Source: a virus. From it: a stretch of 22,444 nt of DNA. The first letter of the stretch is position 1. Each line of letters starts with the position of its first letter. A program made the position numbers and the translations under genes. The notes beneath the pieces were generated by a model, which was not told the DNA's origin, made no database searches, and worked only from the letters and a program-made list of their open reading frames with translations. Positions 8,671-15,269 of this stretch are shown one piece after another. The DNA is taken from positions 1 through 22,444 of the IMG/VR virus record IMGVR_UViG_3300037502_002811; one strand, 5' to 3'.

Positions 8671-10125
8671 TCAGATAAGCCATTCCTTATAACCTTCCGC
8701 GAGAACTTCAGACGCAATGTTGATCTTCTCGCGGAGGGCCTTGAGGATCTTCTCGTCTACCGTTCCCTCAGTAACGATGTCGATATAGGTCACGGCCTTC
8801 TTCTGACCTATGCGGTGAGCGCGGTCCTCTGACTGGAGCCTTACCTCCAGATCATAGTTGTTCGAGAAATAAATCATGGTCGAAGCTTCGGTGAGCGTGA
8901 GCCCGTAGCCCCCGGTCCGTGGTTGGCCGACGAAGAACCGCAGCGGGTGATCAGGGTTCTGGAAATCGATCACCATCTTCTGGCGATCATCGGCACTCGT
9001 CGCCCCGTAATAGACGCGCACTGATTCGGCGCCATACTCCTTGGCCAACCGATCACGGATCATCTCCAGATCGTAGGTGTAGTTGGCCCAGATGATGACC
9101 TTGCCGTCCACTTCCTCCAGCACATCCATCAGCTCATCGAACTTATTGCTGTGCATGTTGATGATCGTGCCGTCATCGGCCTTGAAATAGCCTGAGCAAA
9201 TCTGCTGCAAACGGAGGATCTGGGTCAGCACATTCTGCGCAGTCAGCAGCTTGCCATCCAATTCTGCAATAGCTTGTTTTTTGATACGCCCGTAGAGCAG
9301 AGCTTGTTCGTTTGTCAGCTCGACCGTGCGTTTGACGTAGATCTTTTCTGGCAAATCCAAGCAGTCTTTCTTCAGGATGCGGAACGAGAACTTGTCCAGC
9401 TTGTCTGTCAGCTCAGACAGATTCTGATACCCGACCACTTGGTTGAACGAGTGCGACCCGACGCTGCGCTTTTGCAAGCGGCAGTAACGTGCTTGAAATG
9501 AGTAGAACGAGTTAAAGCCGAGCAGCCGTGGATCAAGGAACGAGCACTGGCTGTAAAGATCCATCGGGCTTTTGGTAATGGGCGAGCCTGTCATGATTCG
9601 CTTGTATTTCGCAATCATGCCGGCGCGTGTGCAGTTCTTTGTGCGTTTGGCCTGACCATTTTTGATCGTTGTACTTTCGTCTATGGCCATGAGCGCAGCA
9701 TGCTTGCGCAGGAAATCCATCGCATAGTCCGTTCCCTTCTGCGTCGAGAACGCCTCGATGTTCATGATCAAGACTTTAAACTTGCCGTCCTTCTCAAGCC
9801 CGCGCTTCAGCTCAGCCGCTTGCTTTTTAGTATTGTTCGGAGACCAGACCACAACATCTAGTGGTACGTGGTCAGGGAGATGCTTTGGGAGCTCAGTGAT
9901 CTGCCAGTTTTTGTACACACCCTTTGGTGCGACAACGATGGCTGCTTCGATTTCGTTCGCGTCCCACAAGAATGCGAGCGTGTCGATCAGGATTTTTGAT
10001 TTGCCTGTGCCCATCTCAGCAAAGAGCGCGAAGTCCCGGCTCTTCCAGGAACGTGCAAGGGCGTCCTTCTGGTGCTGATAAGGCTTGAATTTAAAAGGAT
10101 ATGCGTCGTAGCTGATCGTTGACAT
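8671..10125 (-). CDS. SNF2-type superfamily 2 helicase (484 aa)
   Basis: Motifs in order: YQHQKDAL near residue 17, motif I EMGTGKSK (37-44), motif II DEST (149-152), motif III MTGSP (178-182), motif V GGYGLTLTEA and motif VI QSEDRAHRIGQ (431-441). The HRIGQ end is diagnostic of SNF2-like ATPases, which translocate on double-stranded DNA. I chose the ATG at 10125 (MSTISYDAYP) because AAGGGG lies about 7 nt upstream; a longer frame to 10266 would run through the promoter region and the next gene. It is the only minus-strand gene between two + blocks, and its stop directly abuts the stop of the giant gene. SNF2-like helicases are common in phage replication regions, where they may help replication or recombination; its role here is not visible. 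Confidence 0.93.
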   Translation of the reverse strand: MSTISYDAYPFKFKPYQHQKDALARSWKSRDFALFAEMGTGKSKILIDTLAFLWDANEIEAAIVVAPKGVYKNWQITELPKHLPDHVPLDVVVWSPNNTKKQAAELKRGLEKDGKFKVLIMNIEAFSTQKGTDYAMDFLRKHAALMAIDESTTIKNGQAKRTKNCTRAGMIAKYKRIMTGSPITKSPMDLYSQCSFLDPRLLGFNSFYSFQARYCRLQKRSVGSHSFNQVVGYQNLSELTDKLDKFSFRILKKDCLDLPEKIYVKRTVELTNEQALLYGRIKKQAIAELDGKLLTAQNVLTQILRLQQICSGYFKADDGTIINMHSNKFDELMDVLEEVDGKVIIWANYTYDLEMIRDRLAKEYGAESVRVYYGATSADDRQKMVIDFQNPDHPLRFFVGQPRTGGYGLTLTEASTMIYFSNNYDLEVRLQSEDRAHRIGQKKAVTYIDIVTEGTVDEKILKALREKINIASEVLAEGYKEWLI

Positions 10126-10245
10126 GGGGTGCCCCTTTCTACTGGCGTGATTATAAGAATAGTCAACTCGAAAAAAATTGCAAGACCCCCGCTTGACGAA
10201 CCGCGGCCCATGGTCCACCTTATGTGTCCCAACGGAGAGAAAGCC
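10126..10245. promoter_or_regulatory. Divergent intergenic region with candidate promoters
   Basis: This 120-nt gap separates the SNF2 gene (leftward) from the replication operon (rightward) and should hold both promoters. On the minus strand there is a perfect TATAAT (complement of 10150-10155) about 25 nt before the ATG, with no good -35 at 17 nt, and a TTGACT only 5 nt upstream of it. On the + strand CTTGACG (10192-10198) resembles an alphaproteobacterial -35, but the -10 is poor (cttatg at 10219-10224). A 7-A run lies at 10171-10177. The assignments are tentative. Confidence 0.45.
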
Positions 10246-10581
10246 GTGACTGTTTACATCACACAAGAAGTTAGAGGACGTGATCTTTCAGAGGCTTTGG
10301 TCTTTGGGGATCTGGAAATCCTTGTTCCTGCCGACATGCAAACATCGGAGGAGAGTGACCTCGTTGCTCTCAGCGATCTTGTCGCCGACAGGCTTGAGGG
10401 TTTCAATAGCGAAGACTACCTGCTGCTGGCCGGGGACCCGGTCTGCATCGGGCTCGCCTGTATGTGGGCAGCTGAATATAACGGTGGTTATGTGCAGATG
10501 CTGAAGTGGGACCGGTTGGAAGAGCGGTATCTTTCAATCACTGTGGACATGTGGAACGAAGAAAGGGATTCCCATGATTGA
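10246..10581 (+). CDS. Conserved phage protein of unknown function (111 aa)
   Basis: GTG at 10246 is preferred because GGAGAG sits at 10234-10239 with good spacing. In-frame ATGs at 10210 and 10222 lack such a site and would begin inside the promoter region. The protein starts MTVYITQEV. It carries LLLAGDPVCIG near residues 63-73 and MLKWDRLEERY near residue 85, features I recognise from a family of small phage proteins of unknown function that often sit at the start of replication operons. It has no membrane segment or catalytic motif. It is the first gene of the operon and overlaps the next by 8 nt. Confidence 0.85.
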   Translation: MTVYITQEVRGRDLSEALVFGDLEILVPADMQTSEESDLVALSDLVADRLEGFNSEDYLLLAGDPVCIGLACMWAAEYNGGYVQMLKWDRLEERYLSITVDMWNEERDSHD

Positions 10582-11125
10582 CTTCGAAGACGTTGCAACA
10601 GAACTCACGCAAGTGGGTGACAACGACCTTAAAGCGGTCGCCGATCTTGTTCGCCAACAGCTCGTGCTTGAACGACGCATCGAGGATTTGGAAGACGAGT
10701 TGAAGCGGGCGCAGCAAAGCCTCGCAAAAATTTCTCAGGAGATCTTGCCCGAGGCTCTTGCGGAGCACGGACTGTCTGAGCTTAAAATGGAAGACGGTTC
10801 TAAGATTACCGTCTCGCAATTCATCCAAGCGCACATCTCGAAAGAGAAACAAGAAGAAGCGTTCGATTGGTTGCGCGAGCATGACTTTGATGACCTGATC
10901 AAGAACGTCGTGTCATTGGAGTTTGGTAAGGGCGAAGACGATCACGCCCGTGATGTAATGGAAACGCTGACGAATCGTGGCTATTGGCCACAGAACAAAC
11001 AGTCGGTGCATCCGTCTACGTTGAAAGCGTTCGTCAAGGAACAGGTGGAGAAGGGCGCAGAAATCCCTTCCGATTTGTTCGGTGTTTTCATTGGCAAAAA
11101 AGCCGTCATCAAGAAAGGTAAGTAA
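10574..11125 (+). CDS. Coiled-coil phage protein of unknown function (183 aa)
   Basis: The ATG at 10574 follows AAAGGG at a suitable distance and overlaps the previous stop by 8 nt. Residues about 28-60 form an acidic/basic coiled coil (LERRIEDLEDELKRAQQSL). A mixed region follows with a conserved-looking SELKMEDGSKITV. The C-terminus is basic (FGVFIGKKAVIKKGK). Its place between the operon's first gene and an SSB-like gene, with a 1-nt gap to the latter, suggests work in DNA metabolism. I do not recognise a named family with confidence. Confidence 0.82.
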   Translation: MIDFEDVATELTQVGDNDLKAVADLVRQQLVLERRIEDLEDELKRAQQSLAKISQEILPEALAEHGLSELKMEDGSKITVSQFIQAHISKEKQEEAFDWLREHDFDDLIKNVVSLEFGKGEDDHARDVMETLTNRGYWPQNKQSVHPSTLKAFVKEQVEKGAEIPSDLFGVFIGKKAVIKKGK

Positions 11126-11126
11126 G

Positions 11127-11927
11127 ATGACAAAGAATGCAGTCGCCGTGAAAGAAGAGAAGTCCACAGCCGTTGCTATTGCTGCTGACTTCGAAGCGTT
11201 TGCTGGCATGGGCATGGAACAGGTTGGTACAGAAGACCTTTCCATTCCTTTCCTCCGCATCCTCGCGCAGTTGTCACCGCAAGTGAACAAGCGTGATGGT
11301 GCGTATGTCGAAGGCGCTGAGCCGGGTTTCATCTACAACACTGTCGCCAACGAAGCTTACGATGGTGACGCTGGTGTGCAGGTGATTCCTTGCTACTACA
11401 ACCGCCGTCTCGTTGAGTGGAAGCCGCGTGAGAAAGGCGGCGGGTATGTCGCATCGTATCCCGCTACCGATCCAATCGCGAACACAACCTATCGCGATGA
11501 TCGTGGCAATGACGTGCTGCCCAACGGCAACCTGCTCGTTAACACGGCGCAGTTCTTCGTGATCCTGTTGCATCCGACACTGGGTCCGCAGCGCTGCCTC
11601 GTTACGATGACGAGCACACAGCTCAAGAAAGCGCGTAAGTGGATGACGCAAATGCAGTCGCTCACAGCGACCGGCAAGAACGGAAACCTCTTCACGCTTC
11701 CTATGATGTCGCAGGTATACAAGCTGCGCACAGTTGAAGAGCGCAACGACAAAGGCTCGTGGTTCGGCTGGGAGATCTCCCGCATTGGGGCAGTCGAAGA
11801 CAAGAACCTTTTCAATCTGGCGGTGGAGTTTTCCAAGTCCGTCGCCAAGGGCGAAGTGCAGGTCAAGGAAGAGCACGGTGCAGAAGAGCAGCGCCGTTCC
11901 ACGACCGACGAAGAAGCGCCCTTCTAA
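11127..11927 (+). CDS. Probable phage ssDNA-binding protein (266 aa)
   Basis: ATG 11127 (MTKNAVAVKEEKS) begins 1 nt after the previous stop; a longer frame to 11082 would overlap that gene. The body contains LSIPFLRILAQLSPQ near residue 38 and mixed strand-type sequence. The last residues are acidic and end in DEEAPF, very like the acidic tip ending in Asp/Glu-x-Pro-Phe by which SSB proteins recruit partners. The position directly before primase, helicase and polymerase agrees with an SSB role. The body does not show an OB-fold motif I can recognise, so the assignment rests on the tail, size and context. Confidence 0.85.
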   Translation: MTKNAVAVKEEKSTAVAIAADFEAFAGMGMEQVGTEDLSIPFLRILAQLSPQVNKRDGAYVEGAEPGFIYNTVANEAYDGDAGVQVIPCYYNRRLVEWKPREKGGGYVASYPATDPIANTTYRDDRGNDVLPNGNLLVNTAQFFVILLHPTLGPQRCLVTMTSTQLKKARKWMTQMQSLTATGKNGNLFTLPMMSQVYKLRTVEERNDKGSWFGWEISRIGAVEDKNLFNLAVEFSKSVAKGEVQVKEEHGAEEQRRSTTDEEAPF

Positions 11928-11933
11928 ACTATT

Positions 11934-11954
11934 GGGGAGGCTTCGTGCCTCCCC
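11934..11954 (+). terminator. GC-rich hairpin between SSB-like gene and primase
   Basis: A perfect 8-bp stem, GGGGAGGC (11934-11941) and GCCTCCCC (11947-11954), encloses the loop TTCGT. It begins 7 nt after the stop of the SSB-like gene and ends 26 nt before the primase start. There is no U-tract after it (ttcccc), so it may be a weak terminator or attenuator, or an mRNA-stabilising or processing hairpin that separates a highly expressed SSB-like gene from less expressed enzymes. Confidence 0.6.
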
Positions 11955-11980
11955 TTCCCCACCCCATTGGAATTTAAATC

Positions 11981-13507
11981 ATGGAACTCGCAGCACGATT
12001 CCATTCGCTGTTTGCCGGGAACGATAGAGCGCACGGCACATTTACTGTAAGCGCCGACCGAGCAACAGACGGAAAGAAGACTGGACAAGCTCGCGTGTTA
12101 CGCGAACCTCCGACCACGGACCTTTGGACAAAGCATCTCAAAGGAGAGTCCGGGCTCGGCATCATTCCCATCAAAGACAACAACTGCTGCCATTGGGGCG
12201 CAATCGATATTGACGTTTATAACCTCGACCATTCCGCGCTGATTAAGCAGGTCGAGAAGAACAAGCTTCCGGGTATTGTGTGCCGCAGTAAATCTGGTGG
12301 CGCCCATTTGTTTTTCTTCTTTGATAAGGAAGTGCCAGCGGAAGATTTGCAGCCTAAGCTTATGAGCATCGCAGCGATGCTTGGCTATGGTGGTTCTGAA
12401 GTTTTCCCCAAGCAGCAAAAGATTCTCGCTGATCGTGGTGACACAGGCAACTTCCTTAACATGCCGTACTTCTCTGGCAGCCGCACGACACGCTACGGCT
12501 ACAACAACCAGAGCGAAAGTCTGGGGCCACAGGAGTTTCTGGATTACGCGGAGAGTCGCAAGACAAACCCCGAAGCTTTTCTCGGCATCCAAACGCAGCA
12601 CAAGAAAGCTGAGGAGCTGCTTCCAAAAGGACCGCCGTGCTTGCAGCATCTTGCAGCGCAGGGCTTTGGTGAAGGCTCGCGCAACAATGCGCTGTTCAAT
12701 CTCGGTGTCTATGCCCGCATGTCAAATCCAGACAAGTGGGAGAACGATCTCCACGCATACAACACGAAATACATGACGCCTCCTCTTGATAGCAAGGAGG
12801 TAGACATCGTCATCAGCCAGCTTCGCAAGAAGGAATACTTCTACAAGTGCGAAGATCAACCCATCGTCAGCTTCTGCAATAAGGACGTGTGTCTCACACG
12901 CAAGTTCGGTATCGGTCCCGGACAACGGGCCAATGACCTTGGCTCACTGACCAAGATCGATGGCGATCCGCCGATCTGGATTCTTGATGTGGACGGCCAG
13001 CGCGTCGAGCTGGGCACGGATGCTTTTGTAAACCAGAAAGCTTTCCAGCGTGACTGCATGAACCAGATCAACGTCATGCCGCGCACCATGAGCGCACGAG
13101 CATGGGAAGGCCGCATCCAAATCCTTCTCGCTAATCTTACTGTCGTTGAGGTTCCGCCCGAAGCTACGAGCAAGGGTGAGTTTATGGATCACCTCACGAC
13201 GTTCTGCTGTGACCGTGCAAAAGGCGTTGATAGAGAAGACATTTTGCAGGGTATCCCTGTGTGGACTGATGGCCGCGTCTACTTCCAAGTCAAAGACCTC
13301 AAGAAATATCTCGTGAACCAGCAGTTCACATCCTACTCCGCCGTCCGTATCGGGTTGCGTCTGAAAGAACTCGGTGCGGAGAAAACATTCTGGAATGTTA
13401 AAGGCCGCGGCGTTCATGTGTGGGGCATGCCGCAGAAGAAGTTTGATCACCACAAGGAAACGACAATCGATCTCCCGCCGATCAGTGATGAAGCGGACAT
13501 CCTCTGA
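11981..13507 (+). CDS. Archaeo-eukaryotic-type primase (508 aa)
   Basis: The N-terminal domain has the signature of AEP-superfamily primases: the metal-binding pair in AIDID (D76 and D78), SGGAH with H109, and a later EVFPKQ and LNMPYF stretch. It most resembles the AEP domain described in TOTE conflict proteins and many phage primases. A PriCT-like helical segment follows (GSRNNALFNLGVYARM, about 225-240), then a small Cys cluster (YKCEDQPIVSFCNKDVC, about 287-303). The C-terminal part may hold a DNA-binding winged helix. There is no Walker A motif, so it lacks its own helicase. Its role would be primer synthesis for the polymerase encoded downstream. It overlaps the helicase gene by 1 nt (TGATG). 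Confidence 0.85.
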   Translation: MELAARFHSLFAGNDRAHGTFTVSADRATDGKKTGQARVLREPPTTDLWTKHLKGESGLGIIPIKDNNCCHWGAIDIDVYNLDHSALIKQVEKNKLPGIVCRSKSGGAHLFFFFDKEVPAEDLQPKLMSIAAMLGYGGSEVFPKQQKILADRGDTGNFLNMPYFSGSRTTRYGYNNQSESLGPQEFLDYAESRKTNPEAFLGIQTQHKKAEELLPKGPPCLQHLAAQGFGEGSRNNALFNLGVYARMSNPDKWENDLHAYNTKYMTPPLDSKEVDIVISQLRKKEYFYKCEDQPIVSFCNKDVCLTRKFGIGPGQRANDLGSLTKIDGDPPIWILDVDGQRVELGTDAFVNQKAFQRDCMNQINVMPRTMSARAWEGRIQILLANLTVVEVPPEATSKGEFMDHLTTFCCDRAKGVDREDILQGIPVWTDGRVYFQVKDLKKYLVNQQFTSYSAVRIGLRLKELGAEKTFWNVKGRGVHVWGMPQKKFDHHKETTIDLPPISDEADIL

Positions 13508-15021
13508 TGCACATCATCCTTGGACCACCCGGCACAGGCAAAACCACGAAGCTCCTGACGTTAGTCGAGGACTTCATGGACCGTGGTGTCCCGCCAGATC
13601 GTATCGGATACTTCAGCTTTACCCGGCAAGCCGCGCAGGAAGCTATCGGCAGAGCGGTCCGCCGCTTCCGCCTGTCTCCCAAGGACCTGCCCTACTTCAG
13701 GACGCTTCATAGTTTCGCGATGCTTCGGTGTGGCATTGACAAAAAGAATGTCATGACGTGGAAACACTACGAAGAGGCCGCGAACTGGCTCAAGATCGCT
13801 CCGTTCCAAGAACTCGCCACGCCTACGGAGGGCCCTTACCAAGACCACGGACTCGGTGATCGCTTTCTTGAGGTGATCAACATGTCGCGCATCTGCCTCT
13901 TGCCACTTCGGGAAGTTTACAACCGGTCCTCCGTACCACTCACTACGGATTGGGCCAAGGTCGATTATGTCGATAGAGGACTGCGCAACTTCAAGAAAGC
14001 TCATAACCTTTATGACTTCACCGATATGCTGGAGATGTTCATCGAACAGCAGCTCTCCCCACAATTCGATGTCGTATTCGTGGACGAGGTCCAAGATCTC
14101 TCCCCATTGCAATGGCGGATGATCGACGTAATCGCGCAGAACACGAAGCAAATCATCGTGGCAGGCGACGATGATCAAGCGATCTATAGATGGGCGGGGG
14201 CGGACGTAGACTACTTCATCCGTCTCGCCGGGACACAAGAGGTATTGGGACAGAGCTTTCGTATTCCTGCCAGTCATCATGCTATCAGCCAGCGCCTCAT
14301 CCATCAGATCCACCACCGCCGGCAAAAAGAATTTAGGCCACGCGATGAAGAAGGAATTGTTCAGTGGCATCGCCACAGTGAGGAAGTTAACCTAGACAAC
14401 GGCGATTGGCTATTGCTCTCGCGCACCAGGAAGGGCGCAAAACAAATTGAAGAAGAGGTTCGGCAGCGCGGGCTGTTGTACTCATTCAATTTGAGCAACG
14501 ATGTAGACAGTGGAGCAATGAACGCAATCCGTATGTGGGAAGAGTTGCGCAAAGGCGAACGTCTTTCTGCTGCGGAGATCCGGCACATCTATCGTCACAT
14601 GCGTTTAGGTGAACAGGTTGCGCGTGGCCACAAGACATTGCCCAATGTCGAAGGCGATCAGATGTTGAGCCTTGCTGATCTGACCACCGACCATGGCCTA
14701 CTGACCACGGCGCCATGGGACGAAGCACTCGGTGCAATATCAGAAGAAGACTCCCGTTATTTCCGTGCGTGTCTGCGTCGCGGAGAAAGGCTTGATCAGA
14801 AGCCACGCATTCGCATCTCGACAATTCACACTGCAAAAGGTGCTGAAGCAACGAACGTCATGATGCTGACAGACTATCCTTCAAAGGCTGTTAATTCAGT
14901 GCGGAAAGGTGTACATTCAGAGGACGATGAGGCTCGCGTTTTTTATGTCGGGCTGACACGGGCTAAGAAAGAGTTGCATCTAATCCATCCGATGAAGGGC
15001 AAAGGATACCCGATTCCATGA
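13507..15021 (+). CDS. UvrD/Rep-like superfamily 1 DNA helicase (504 aa)
   Basis: SF1A motifs are all visible: Walker A GPPGTGKTTK (6-15), Ia FSFTRQAAQEA, Walker B VFVDEVQDL (190-198), III AGDDDQAIYRWAG (219-231), IV GQSFRIP, V STIHTAKGAEA (438-448) and VI YVGLTRAKKE (480-489). At 504 aa it is shorter than E. coli UvrD (about 720), so the accessory 1B/2B subdomains must be reduced. UvrD-like enzymes move 3' to 5' on single-stranded DNA. With no DnaB- or gp4-type helicase in the window, this is the best candidate for fork unwinding, which is inference. It starts inside the primase stop and ends ATGA-coupled to the next gene. Confidence 0.94.
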   Translation: MHIILGPPGTGKTTKLLTLVEDFMDRGVPPDRIGYFSFTRQAAQEAIGRAVRRFRLSPKDLPYFRTLHSFAMLRCGIDKKNVMTWKHYEEAANWLKIAPFQELATPTEGPYQDHGLGDRFLEVINMSRICLLPLREVYNRSSVPLTTDWAKVDYVDRGLRNFKKAHNLYDFTDMLEMFIEQQLSPQFDVVFVDEVQDLSPLQWRMIDVIAQNTKQIIVAGDDDQAIYRWAGADVDYFIRLAGTQEVLGQSFRIPASHHAISQRLIHQIHHRRQKEFRPRDEEGIVQWHRHSEEVNLDNGDWLLLSRTRKGAKQIEEEVRQRGLLYSFNLSNDVDSGAMNAIRMWEELRKGERLSAAEIRHIYRHMRLGEQVARGHKTLPNVEGDQMLSLADLTTDHGLLTTAPWDEALGAISEEDSRYFRACLRRGERLDQKPRIRISTIHTAKGAEATNVMMLTDYPSKAVNSVRKGVHSEDDEARVFYVGLTRAKKELHLIHPMKGKGYPIP

Positions 15022-15269
15022 AGAAGAATCGTGAGGTTCTGGCGTACTGCCTGTGCGGGAAGCTGGAAGAAATAACAACACTGCAGAAGGTTAAGAATCG
15101 CTGGCCTTTCTGCGATTGCAATCAGCCTATGAGGATTAGTGCCGATGTCGTTTCAGTTCGTACACGAGACGGAATGGGTGATGCCGGAGGAGTTCCCGGA
15201 TCTGACGGGAGTTCCGGAGATAGCCATCGACTTGGAAACATACGACCCGCACCTAAAGACGAAGGGTAG
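15018..15269 (+). CDS. Small Cys-rich protein overlapping the polymerase start (83 aa)
   Basis: ATG 15018 overlaps the helicase stop as ATGA, a typical coupled start. The N-terminal 40 residues hold two CxC pairs (YCLCG near residue 11 and FCDCN near residue 32) and could bind zinc. The last about 40 residues lie in DNA that also encodes the polymerase N-terminus in another frame, and their sequence is low-complexity (GGVPGSDGSSGDS). The 125-nt overlap is far longer than at any other junction here. The first half looks like a real protein, while the second half may be an overlapped extension or the result of a lost stop codon. Confidence 0.55.
   Translation: MKKNREVLAYCLCGKLEEITTLQKVKNRWPFCDCNQPMRISADVVSVRTRDGMGDAGGVPGSDGSSGDSHRLGNIRPAPKDEG

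Noticed and set aside
8647-8674. Terminator between the giant gene and SNF2
   Set aside because: Only a 6-bp CTGATC/GATCAG stem with a 16-nt loop and no T-tract; too weak to call.
10129-10245. N-terminal extension of the 111-aa gene, and extension of SNF2 to 10266
   Set aside because: Both would run through the only intergenic region and lack ribosome sites; GTG 10246 and ATG 10125 have good ones.
12098-12649. 183-aa minus-strand frame
   Set aside because: It is antisense to the primase catalytic domain, where the AEP motifs are clear.
11981-13507. TOTE conflict system (AEP primase plus SNF2 helicase) as a defence island
   Set aside because: The primase domain is similar in type, but here the primase sits in a replication operon with polymerase and SSB-like genes and the SNF2 gene is separate and divergent; ordinary phage replication explains it better.
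13561-14376. 271-aa open frame on the minus strand
   Set aside because: It is antisense to the SF1 helicase, where Walker A, Walker B and other motifs are all in the + frame.
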